Assembly (NCBI GenBank): GCA_964623915.1
Contig: CAZUVQ010000076.1
Span: 1-9,021, forward strand
Origin: CAZUVQ01 sp964623915
GTDB taxonomy: Bacteria; Bacillota; Clostridia; UMGS1883; UMGS1540
Length of the DNA stretch: 9,021 nucleotides
Reading direction: 5' to 3'
Shown here: positions 1 to 6,362 of the stretch, piece by piece
Numbering within the stretch: the first letter of the stretch is position 1
Layout: every line of letters begins with the position of its first letter
Position numbers and translations under genes: made by a program
Notes under the pieces: generated by a model
The model's database searches: none
What the model saw: only the letters and a program-made list of their open reading frames with translations
What the model was told of the DNA's origin: nothing

Positions 1-66
1 TTTACATCAAGTAGCTCCTGTATGGTTGTATTATACCTTAATGCAAGTGCATAAAGTGTATCACCT
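1..66. repeat. Direct repeat copy A inside the LysM gene
   Basis: This 66-base stretch recurs at 163-228 with a single difference (position 12 is t where position 174 is c). The offset is 162 bases, exactly 54 codons, so the repeat is one LysM module in frame. The single difference is silent (leucine CTA versus CTG on the coding strand). The repeat may continue past the window edge. Confidence 0.93.
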
Positions 67-599
67 CTCATAATTGTGTAATCCGTGAAACCCGCGGGGC
101 ATACCTCCGGAACACAGATTTTCTGCCCGATACGAAGGCTCTCAGCGTCGCTTATCATGGGATTTACATCAAGCAGCTCCTGTATGGTTGTATTATACCT
201 TAATGCAAGTGCATAAAGTGTATCACCTTGCCGTATAGTATATTCGCTAAAGCCTTTTGGGCACAAAGCAGGAATGCATAACCTCTGCCCGACACGAAGG
301 TTATTTGGGTTTATTCTCGGATTTGATTTAGTTATTTGTTGCACGCTTACATTAAATTGTGCTGCTATCTTATATAAGGTGTCTCCAGCTTCCACTGTGT
401 ATATTCTGTTTTCCACAGGGCAGAAAGCCGGAATACACAAATAGTTTCCAACTATTAAATTGTAAGGATTAATACCACGGTTTGACAGTAATAAACTGGC
501 AAGGCTGATGCCATAATAATTTGCTATGTTACTTACTGTGTCACCCGGCTGTATTGTATGTCTATAAAAATTTGCAGGGCATTGTCTACCATTTGGCAT
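1..599 (-). CDS. Multi-LysM protein with paired cysteines (C-terminus outside window)
   Basis: I translated this by hand: 199 complete codons are open from ATG at 597-599 to the window edge, so the 3' end is missing. The product is a chain of LysM peptidoglycan/chitin-binding modules at about residues 14-57, 66-110, 119-164 and 173 onward, each with a GDT-like start (PGDTV, AGDTL, QGDTL, RGDTL) and a VGQ/IGQ-like end. Each complete module closes with a Cys pair of the form CIPxxCP or CVPxxCP (C55/C60, C108/C113, C162/C167), and there is a further Cys at residue 7. The first LysM begins almost at the N-terminus, and I see no signal peptide or membrane segment. An in-frame stop at 660-662 limits upstream extension, and no ATG, GTG or TTG lies between it and this ATG. 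The ribosome binding site is weak (GGA about 9 bases upstream). Modules 3 and 4 are nearly identical. A wall- or spore-envelope-binding role is inferred; no catalytic domain is visible. Confidence 0.85.
   Translation of the reverse strand, partial: MPNGRQCPANFYRHTIQPGDTVSNIANYYGISLASLLLSNRGINPYNLIVGNYLCIPAFCPVENRIYTVEAGDTLYKIAAQFNVSVQQITKSNPRINPNNLRVGQRLCIPALCPKGFSEYTIRQGDTLYALALRYNTTIQELLDVNPMISDAESLRIGQKICVPEVCPAGFTDYTIMRGDTLYALALRYNTTIQELLDV
163..228. repeat. Direct repeat copy B inside the LysM gene
   Basis: This is the partner of 1-66, with 65 of 66 bases identical. It encodes the GDTLYALALRYN-type core of LysM module 3. The flanking linker bases have diverged clearly, so identity is restricted to the module core. 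That pattern fits recent duplication or gene conversion within the gene. Confidence 0.93.
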
Positions 600-691
600 A
601 AAAATCAGTCCAATCTTTTTATTTTCCTGATTTATCTTATGCCTGAAAAATACAATATGTTACAAATTTAGATAAAGTAAATATATAATTT

Positions 692-1852
692 TTATATTAT
701 ACCAAGGTATTCTTCAAGGGTAATATTACGGCTTGAAATTTCTTTTGCAGCTGCTTTGCCGACAAAACGGACGTGCCACGGTTCATATTGATACCCTGTT
801 ATTGATTCTCTCCCTCTCTGATACCTAATAATAAAACCATATTTATAAGCATTATCAGAAAGCCATTTCCCCTGCGCTGTACCTCCAAAGTCCTGCGATA
901 AACCATAGTTTACCGAAGGAGCGGTAAGGTCCATTGCAAGGCCTGTCTGGTGTTCACTTTGCCCGGGCATAGCGGAAAACCTATTTGCTTTCTCAATCCC
1001 GTTTCTGTTTACGCTTGATGTAAAAATACCCTGCTGACGGTCAAAAGAGCGGTACGCTGACAACGCATAAAGTTTAACACCGGCCTTTTCTGCTCCCACA
1101 AACATTCCCTCAAGTGCATCTGCAGCATCGGACCTCATAAGCTTTTTATTGTCATACTCCGCAAAAGAAAACCTGACATTGGGCACTACCAGATTCGTGG
1201 GAACATAATTTGAAGGCAAGTTGTTTTTTTTATTTACAAGAACCAATACACTGGCGTTATTATTAATAATATACGGAATTTTTAAATTTTGACCCGTATA
1301 TATAATGTCTCCAGTTATTCTGTTCTCCTGCTTTAGCTGTACAACGGACACGCCAAATTTTCGGGAAATTTTATAAAGGGAATCCCCGGCTTTAACTATA
1401 TAAGAATTGCCGGGGATTTTAAGTTTCTGACCCACATAAATCATATCTCCCGTTAAGCCATTTTTATATTTTAAGAGAGTGACAGTGGTTTTGAATTTTT
1501 TTGAAATAAGATAAAGGGTTTCCCCTGTTTTTACAGAATAAGTAATAACTGTCTCGTTTTGCGTGGCAACATTTACCGACGTTGCTACCGCAACTACATT
1601 ATTGTAAGGCACTGAAGCTATCAATATTGCTCCGAGCATAATATTTACCGCTTTTATTTTCAGGTTCGGTAATTTTTCTTTTATATATTGAGTGACAGCT
1701 ATATCAAGATTGCCGCTGCCATCCTGTTGCTTTTCCTTTTTGTTTACACCTAAAAAATCCAGTGAAAACTCATTTAACCGCTGGTCAATATAAAGCTCTA
1801 ATATATAGCCGTCATCGTCTTTTATTAATTTATGTTTAATAAAATATGCCAT
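692..1852 (-). CDS. LysM-containing D-alanyl-D-alanine carboxypeptidase, VanY/M15B family
   Basis: This 386-residue protein probably trims the terminal D-Ala from peptidoglycan stem peptides outside the membrane. Residues 1-67 are a charged N-terminal part I cannot assign to a named domain. About residues 68-90 form a hydrophobic segment (signal anchor or signal peptide). Two LysM modules follow at about 104-147 and 150-193, then a linker, then the M15B peptidase domain at about 220-375. The zinc and catalytic signature is present: SAYRS at 265-269, SEHQTGLAMD at 299-308 (H301 and D308 as metal ligands) and EPWH at 357-360 (E357 as general base, H360 as third ligand). The ATG at 1850-1852 has a GGTGG element a few bases upstream. 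The gene starts 53 bases after the potA stop with no terminator between, so read-through from the pot operon is possible. The family call is firm; the precise substrate (D,D- versus D-Ala-D-Lac or L,D-) is not shown by sequence. Confidence 0.92.
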   Translation of the reverse strand: MAYFIKHKLIKDDDGYILELYIDQRLNEFSLDFLGVNKKEKQQDGSGNLDIAVTQYIKEKLPNLKIKAVNIMLGAILIASVPYNNVVAVATSVNVATQNETVITYSVKTGETLYLISKKFKTTVTLLKYKNGLTGDMIYVGQKLKIPGNSYIVKAGDSLYKISRKFGVSVVQLKQENRITGDIIYTGQNLKIPYIINNNASVLVLVNKKNNLPSNYVPTNLVVPNVRFSFAEYDNKKLMRSDAADALEGMFVGAEKAGVKLYALSAYRSFDRQQGIFTSSVNRNGIEKANRFSAMPGQSEHQTGLAMDLTAPSVNYGLSQDFGGTAQGKWLSDNAYKYGFIIRYQRGRESITGYQYEPWHVRFVGKAAAKEISSRNITLEEYLGII

Positions 1853-1905
1853 TTTACCACCGCCATATTTTATTATACCTTAAATGTTTACAATTATACC
1901 TAACG

Positions 1906-2939
1906 CTATTTTTTCATAATGTGAATATCATTCGGATAGATATTTATGCCGACCTCGCTTCCGACTTCTTCAAAAAGAGTTGACTGAACGAGCCATGTTA
2001 CATCACCGCTTTTTACAGTCATTTCATAGTGAACACCCTTAAAAAACTGTGATGTTACAGTTCCTTTTAGCATGCCGTCATCAGGAGATACAAGTTTTAT
2101 GTCCTCCGGACGGATAACAACATCAATTTCTTCATTTTTGCCAAACCCCTTGTCAACACAAACAAATTCACGGCCGGAAAAACAAACCCTCTGGTCACCG
2201 GGCATTACTCCGTCCACAATATTGCTCTCACCAATAAAGCGGGCAACAAAACGGTTTTTCGGTTCATTGTAAATATCAACAGGCGTGTCGATTTGTTGAA
2301 TCTCGCCCTCAGACATTACAACTATCGTATCACTCATAGTAAGGGCTNNNNNNNNNNATGGGTAACGTAAATAAAAGTAATACCCAAAGACTGCTGCATT
2401 TTCTTAAGCTCCATCTGCATTTCCTGGCGAAGCTTTAAATCAAGTGCTCCTAACGGCTCGTCAAAAAGGAGAATTTCTGGTTCACACACTATGGCGCGCG
2501 CTATTGCAATACGCTGCTGCTGTCCTCCTGACAAACTGTCAGGTTTTCTCTTTTCATAACCCGAGAGATTAACTACTTTAAGCGCCCATGTTATCTTTTT
2601 ACGGATAATATCTTCAGAAAGCTTTTTTATGCGCAAACCAAATGCTATATTTTCATAAATATTCATATGCGGAAAAAGTGAATATTTCTGGAAAACCGTG
2701 TTGAAGTTTCTCTTGTTTGGCGGAATTTTTCTAATGTCCTTGCCGCGGTAAAGAACTTGTCCCTCATCGGGAGTTTCAAAGCCGCCGATAATACGCAAGG
2801 TTGTGGTTTTACCACAGCCGGAAGGACCCAAAAGAGTTATAAACTCATTTTTTCTTATATATAAATTAAAATTATTCAATACCCGAGTATCATCAAATGA
2901 CTTTGAAATACCGATAAGGTCAATCAAATGCTCGCTCAA
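1906..2939 (-). CDS. potA: Spermidine/putrescine ABC transporter ATP-binding protein PotA (interrupted by assembly gap)
   Basis: PotA is the ATPase that powers polyamine uptake through PotBC. The N-terminal ABC domain shows Walker A GPSGCGKTT (residues 38-46), Q-loop VFQ (82-84), signature LSGGQQQR (136-143), Walker B ILLFDEP (156-162) and the H-loop His194. The C-terminal part (after about residue 235) resembles the TOBE domain of PotA/MalK-type ATPases. A run of 10 Ns at 2348-2357 falls just after His194, and the frame appears to shift there. Family members have D-Q-E-E-A-L-T-M at this point; the bases after the gap encode A-L-T-M, so DQEE needs 12 bases while 10 Ns plus one a supply 11. 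With one base restored the gene is 1035 bases and 344 residues, with no real frameshift. The start is TTG at 2937-2939, chosen because AGGAGG lies 6 bases upstream and MSEHLIDL fits the family. It is the last gene of the operon, 10 bases after the potD stop. Confidence 0.93.
2348..2357. other. Assembly gap (10 Ns) inside potA
   Basis: These ten undetermined bases sit between the H-loop histidine codon and the A-L-T-M codons of potA. The reading frame across the gap is off by one base. The family sequence predicts 11 unknown bases here rather than 10, so the N count is a placeholder and not a measured length. Confidence 0.98.
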
Positions 2940-2951
2940 TTTTTACCTCCT
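2940..2951 (-). promoter_or_regulatory. Ribosome binding site deciding the TTG start of potA
   Basis: On the coding strand AGGAGG is followed by TAAAAA and then TTG. This is a near-perfect Shine-Dalgarno at 6-base spacing, which supports the TTG start. Its first bases overlap the TAG stop of potD, so the two genes are probably translationally coupled. Confidence 0.85.
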
Positions 2952-3984
2952 AAATGGACGCAATAAACTCTGTCCATATTCTGTCGTAAAGCTCTGTAAA
3001 ATCTCCTAAATAATTATAAACTTCGGCTTTTTTCAAAATATCACCCGAAGGATATGCAAAAGAATTTTTCACATCCTCGTCAAGGAGTTCCCTTACCTCA
3101 ATCTGAGGTGTCGAGTATCCTATGGCGTCAACATTTTTCTTTGCTGTTTCTGTACTGCACATAAAGTTTATGAAAAGCTCTGCCTCTTTTTTGTGCTGTG
3201 CGTTAGCCGGAATTACCATTGAATCAAAGAAAAGATTGGTCCCTTCTTTTGGAACAGCAAAGCCAAGGTCAGGGTTTTCGCTTATACAATATGCGGCATC
3301 TCCCGAATACATTAAAGCCATGGCGGCTTCGCCGGCTATCATTTTGTCCATACCCTCGTCGCCCACTCTGCCCAATACATTTTTCTTCTGTGAAATCAGT
3401 TTATCACGTGCTTTCACAAGTTCAGCTTCATCGGTGCTGTTCATAGAATAGCCAAGGCTTTTTAATGCAACACCAAGCATATCACGCATATCATTTTTCA
3501 TAAGAATGTTATTTTCATATTTATGGTCAAACAGCGTATTCCAAGTAAACTCAGTCTCATCTACCTTTGTTTTATCGTAGAGAATCCCCAAAACGCCCCA
3601 CATATATGGCACGCTATACTCATTTGTCGGGTCAAAATTAAGTTTTTTGAATTCATGCCCGATTTTACTGTAATTATTAACATTCGAAAAATCAATTTTC
3701 GCAAGCATACCCTCTGATATGAGCCTTGCTATCATGTAATCTGACGGAATAAGAACATCATAGGAAACACCGCCATTTTTTATTTTTGTATACATCGTTT
3801 CATTGTCGGCATATTTTTCATAGTTGATTTTTACATCGGGATACTGCTTTTCAAAGTCACCTAAGACACTTTCATCGATATATTCACCCCAGTTGTACAC
3901 ATTAAGCACTGTTCTGTCATCACCGCAGCCGCTAAACAAGGTCATAAAAATTACTGAACATAATAATAAGGCTATTTTTTTCAT
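2950..3984 (-). CDS. potD: Spermidine/putrescine-binding lipoprotein PotD
   Basis: This 344-residue extracellular solute-binding protein delivers polyamines to PotBC. The N-terminus is a lipoprotein signal: MKK, a hydrophobic core, then LFSGC with the lipid-accepting Cys at residue 20. The mature start NVYNWGEYID (28-37) is typical of PotD, and NETMYTKIK (61-69), the YSVPYMWG stretch (123-130), the KEGT segment (246-249) and SMVIPANA (255-262) all match the family. Compared from memory with E. coli PotD, the aromatic Trp30s region (W32, Y35) and an Asp equivalent to E. coli D257 (D254) are kept, but the position of E. coli Trp255 is Phe252. The ligand may therefore be bound somewhat differently; spermidine versus putrescine preference cannot be read from the sequence. 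The ATG at 3982-3984 overlaps the potC TAA stop by one base (TAATG), with AGGAG upstream. Confidence 0.95.
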   Translation of the reverse strand: MKKIALLLCSVIFMTLFSGCGDDRTVLNVYNWGEYIDESVLGDFEKQYPDVKINYEKYADNETMYTKIKNGGVSYDVLIPSDYMIARLISEGMLAKIDFSNVNNYSKIGHEFKKLNFDPTNEYSVPYMWGVLGILYDKTKVDETEFTWNTLFDHKYENNILMKNDMRDMLGVALKSLGYSMNSTDEAELVKARDKLISQKKNVLGRVGDEGMDKMIAGEAAMALMYSGDAAYCISENPDLGFAVPKEGTNLFFDSMVIPANAQHKKEAELFINFMCSTETAKKNVDAIGYSTPQIEVRELLDEDVKNSFAYPSGDILKKAEVYNYLGDFTELYDRIWTEFIASI

Positions 3985-4775
3985 TATACATTTCTCCTTA
4001 CATTTTTCTTATTTTTTTCTCTGTCTTTAAAATTCATGATAAGAAGCAATATTAATACCGCTCCGAACATCAGTGAAGACAAAGCATAATTTTCGGGGTT
4101 GACGCCCGTTTTAGAGGAGTATACAAGAATAGATATATTCTGCACGCCTCTGCCTGTGTTGAAATAACTTATTACAAAATCATCTATTGATAGTGTAACT
4201 GACATTAAAAAGCCTGAAACAATCCCCGGCATTATATCGGGTATTATCACTCTCCTGTATGCATAAAACGGCGTTGCACCAAGGTCTAATGCCGCTTCAA
4301 AGGTGCTTTGGTTAATTCCGTAAAGTTTTGGCAGAACCGAAAGTATAACATAAGGTATACAGAAGGTTATATGGGACAGTAAAAGCGTTGAAAAGCCAAG
4401 CTCAAACTTTAAAAAAGTAAACAGCATCATAAGGGATACGCCCGTTACAATATCAGAGTTCATCATGGGAAGGTATGTTATATTTAAAAGCGTTTTTCTA
4501 ATTCCCTGACGGCTTTTAAAAAGAGCAATTGCCGATAGTGTTCCTATTATTGTCGATACCGCCGCAGCGACAACCGCTATTAAAATTGTCGTCCCCAAAG
4601 CATCCATGGTGGAGCGGTTTTGAAAAAGGCTTTCGTACCATGATAGGGAAAATCCTCCCCACTTACCCCTTGATTTTGCCTTATTGAATGAAAAAACAAC
4701 CAAAGTCAATATCGGGGCATATAAAAAAAGCAGAACAATATAAAAATAAACTTTATTTATTAATCTTTTTATCAA
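3984..4775 (-). CDS. potC: Spermidine/putrescine ABC transporter permease PotC
   Basis: This 263-residue inner-membrane channel subunit pairs with PotB. Hydrophobic segments lie at about 10-30, 61-85, 104-124, 130-150, 182-200 and 232-247, consistent with six membrane spans. The EAA loop that contacts the ATPase is at about 160-184 (EAALDLGATP, then the RRVIIPDIMPG stretch), matching the binding-protein-dependent permease family. The start is TTG at 4773-4775, which overlaps the potB stop as TTGA, with GGAGGTGA about 8 bases upstream. No in-frame ATG lies nearby: the ATG at 4778-4780 is the second-to-last codon of potB, in another frame. The C-terminus ends in a basic tail (KDREKNKKNVRR), probably cytoplasmic. 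Length is normal for PotC. Confidence 0.94.
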   Translation of the reverse strand: MIKRLINKVYFYIVLLFLYAPILTLVVFSFNKAKSRGKWGGFSLSWYESLFQNRSTMDALGTTILIAVVAAAVSTIIGTLSAIALFKSRQGIRKTLLNITYLPMMNSDIVTGVSLMMLFTFLKFELGFSTLLLSHITFCIPYVILSVLPKLYGINQSTFEAALDLGATPFYAYRRVIIPDIMPGIVSGFLMSVTLSIDDFVISYFNTGRGVQNISILVYSSKTGVNPENYALSSLMFGAVLILLLIMNFKDREKNKKNVRRNV

Positions 4776-5602
4776 GGCATTGTCACCTCCGGTTCATCGG
4801 TAAATCGGTTGACAATCCACATACAAAACAGTACAACAACCATTACAATAATCGAAATTGCGGCCCCGAATCCCCAGTTGGCCGATTTTGTGAACTGCTG
4901 TTCTATAATGTCACCTATCAATATAACATTTCCGCTTCCCAAAAACTGTGAAATAACAAATGTAGTAACACCCGGAACAAAAACCATCGTTATGCCGGAC
5001 AATATACCCGGAAGGCTTAATGGAAGAATTATTTTCTTAAAAATATAAAAATCACCGCTCCCCAAATCCTGGGCTGCCTCAAGAATATTCCGTGGAATCT
5101 TACTTATTGATGTGTAAATCGGAAAAATCATATACGGCAGAAGGTTATACACCATACCAAACACAACCGCTTTTTCATTCCCGAGAAACACTTGTGCTTC
5201 AAGCCCAACAGCCTTAATAATAGTATTTATAACGCCGGAGCCTTCAAGAAGCGTTAACCAGGCGTAAGTTCGCAAAAGAAAATTCATCCACATAGGCGCA
5301 ATAAACAAAACAAGAAGCAATGATTTCTTTTTGAATGTATCACCTGCAAGAATCATAGAAACCGGATATCCGATAAATAAACAAACAATTGTCGCAATAA
5401 ATGACAACTTCAGGGAGCGCACAAGCACAATAATATAATCTGTATTTAAAAAGCTTTTGAAATGAGACAGTGTAATTTTTAAAATATGACCGTCCATAAC
5501 TGTAAAAGCGTAATAGACAATAAGGAACATAGGCACTACTATTAGCAGCACCAGCCAAACCATAAACGGCATATATAATACTATTTTGCCCGCTTTTTTC
5601 AT
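4772..5602 (-). CDS. potB: Spermidine/putrescine ABC transporter permease PotB
   Basis: This 276-residue membrane subunit forms the transport channel with PotC. Hydrophobic spans are at about 8-34, 62-87, 94-113, 145-165, 196-220 and 247-266. The segment LLRTYAWLTLL (109-119) is characteristic of PotB proteins, and the EAA loop is at about 175-200 (EAAQDLGSGDFY, then KKIILPLSLPG). The ATG at 5600-5602 has a GAGGAAGGA element about 5 bases upstream and follows the regulator stop by 12 bases. Its own stop overlaps the potC start. It is the first transporter gene of the operon, so the gene order is potB-potC-potD-potA, with the ATPase last. Confidence 0.95.
   Translation of the reverse strand: MKKAGKIVLYMPFMVWLVLLIVVPMFLIVYYAFTVMDGHILKITLSHFKSFLNTDYIIVLVRSLKLSFIATIVCLFIGYPVSMILAGDTFKKKSLLLVLFIAPMWMNFLLRTYAWLTLLEGSGVINTIIKAVGLEAQVFLGNEKAVVFGMVYNLLPYMIFPIYTSISKIPRNILEAAQDLGSGDFYIFKKIILPLSLPGILSGITMVFVPGVTTFVISQFLGSGNVILIGDIIEQQFTKSANWGFGAAISIIVMVVVLFCMWIVNRFTDEPEVTMP
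4773..4793 (-). promoter_or_regulatory. Ribosome binding site and TTGA overlap deciding the potC start
   Basis: On the coding strand GGAGGTGA precedes ACAATGCC and then TTGA, where the TTG of potC and the TGA of potB overlap. The strong Shine-Dalgarno lies inside the end of potB, which supports coupled translation and the use of TTG. Confidence 0.8.
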
Positions 5603-5614
5603 CTGAGTCCTTCC

Positions 5615-6166
5615 TCAAAAGGTAGGAGGTGAAGACACCCACAATACCTTTGCCTCTTTTTTTGTATGATTTATCAAAAGGTGGGGAGTTTTTGCTTTAA
5701 AGTAAAAGCTTTCTCCTTTTTTAACCTTATACTTCTTGTCACCTAATATCAATGTTATATTACCTAACAGGACAAACCCAAATTCTTCCCCCTCATGGGG
5801 TGAATGCTCTTCTGTTTGCTGCCCGGGAGAAATTTCAACGCAGATAGGTTCCATTTCATTTTTTTGTGCATCTGAAACAAGCCAATGGATTTTGTACCCA
5901 TCTTCAGAATAATCCGCAACAATTACGTCCTCTTTTTTATAAACAATTTTTTCCTCCTGAATGTTACTGAAAAAACCCTCAAAGTTAGTTCCGAGACAGG
6001 ACAAAATATCCTCAAGCGTGTATAATGACGGCGAGGTTAAGTCCGCCTCAAGCTGTGAAATAAATCCTTTCGACAGGTCACACCTCACACCAAGTTCCGC
6101 CTGAGTAAGATTATTCTTAAGTCTTAAATTTTTCAGCTTACTCCCGATTTTAATCAAATTATTCAC
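5615..6166 (-). CDS. XRE-family regulator with C-terminal cupin domain (PuuR-like)
   Basis: This is a 183-residue transcription factor. Residues about 7-63 are an XRE-type helix-turn-helix (LKNLRLKNNLTQAELG, then LSKGFISQLE as the recognition-helix region). Residues about 105-180 are a small cupin beta-barrel: PGQQTEEHSPHEGEEFGFVL with the two-His/Glu-like motif, a LLGNITL strand, and GESFYFKAKTPHLLIN as the second cupin motif. This architecture is that of PuuR and related regulators next to polyamine and amino-acid genes, where the cupin senses a small ligand. Its position at the head of the pot operon, 12 bases before potB, and a strong promoter upstream support control of polyamine uptake and of itself. 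The drawn GTG start (6164-6166) has little Shine-Dalgarno; a TTG three codons downstream is preceded by GGTGA at 5-base spacing and may be the real start, giving 180 residues. The ligand and the sign of regulation are not shown. Confidence 0.9.
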   Translation of the reverse strand: MNNLIKIGSKLKNLRLKNNLTQAELGVRCDLSKGFISQLEADLTSPSLYTLEDILSCLGTNFEGFFSNIQEEKIVYKKEDVIVADYSEDGYKIHWLVSDAQKNEMEPICVEISPGQQTEEHSPHEGEEFGFVLLGNITLILGDKKYKVKKGESFYFKAKTPHLLINHTKKEAKVLWVSSPPTF

Positions 6167-6169
6167 CGG

Positions 6170-6180
6170 CTTTAATAAAG
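6170..6180. promoter_or_regulatory. Candidate operator or leader palindrome CTTTAATAAAG
   Basis: This perfect 11-base palindrome (5-base arms around one central base) lies immediately upstream of the regulator start codon. It could be a second operator site or could affect translation initiation. Its short length and A+T-rich setting keep the call weak. Confidence 0.3.
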
Positions 6181-6201
6181 ATTAATTAAAATATACAAAA
6201 A

Positions 6202-6218
6202 GTTTAATTATTGTAAAC
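6202..6218. promoter_or_regulatory. Candidate operator GTTTA-N7-TAAAC
   Basis: An inverted repeat with perfect 5-base arms and a 7-base spacer sits at the predicted transcription start of the pot operon. This is a good position for autoregulation by the XRE-cupin protein. The region is very A+T-rich, so a chance palindrome is possible. Confidence 0.35.
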
Positions 6219-6225
6219 AAAAAAT

Positions 6226-6254
6226 ATTAAAACACATTTTTTTTTGTTTGTCAA
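6226..6254 (-). promoter_or_regulatory. Sigma-A-type promoter of the regulator-pot operon
   Basis: On the minus strand a perfect -35 box TTGACA (6249-6254) is followed by exactly 17 bases and a -10 box TTTAAT (6226-6231, five of six consensus bases). A/T tracts lie just upstream and could act as an UP element. Transcription would start around 6219, leaving a leader of about 50 bases before the regulator start. Confidence 0.82.
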
Positions 6255-6303
6255 GGTTTTAGATATAAAAAAATTTATTTTTTTTAAAAGCTTTGAAGAG
6301 TAC

Positions 6304-6327
6304 AAAAAAAAGGGAGTAATCCTCCCT
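6304..6327 (-). terminator. Intrinsic terminator of the SLH surface-protein gene
   Basis: On the minus strand a hairpin with stem AGGGAG/CTCCCT and a 5-base loop is followed directly by a run of T. It begins about 35 bases after the TAA stop at 6363-6365. On the plus strand no T run follows, so it works in one direction. It separates the surface-protein transcript from the pot operon. Confidence 0.88.
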
Positions 6328-6362
6328 ATTTTAAGCTCGATTTTTTTGGTTATACATTTTTT

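Noticed and set aside
1..228. The direct repeats as CRISPR or attachment sites
   Set aside because: There are only two copies, in frame inside a LysM gene and spaced by exactly one module, so they are explained by protein repeat structure.
662..712. TATAAT at the end of the carboxypeptidase gene and an A/T hairpin after it, as promoter or terminator for the LysM gene
   Set aside because: The TATAAT has no -35 box better than three of six matches at 16-18 bases, and the hairpin stem is only six A/T pairs with no T run.
1906..2337. A separate 143-residue gene starting at ATG 2335-2337
   Set aside because: It is the C-terminal part of PotA (end of the ABC domain plus TOBE); the split comes from the N gap, not from biology.
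3122..3451. Plus-strand open frames opposite potD
   Set aside because: They are antisense shadows of a well-conserved potD sequence, with no recognisable product.
5340..5642. A 100-residue minus-strand frame overlapping potB and the end of the regulator
   Set aside because: It is in another frame of the potB coding sequence and has no domain or suitable start signal.
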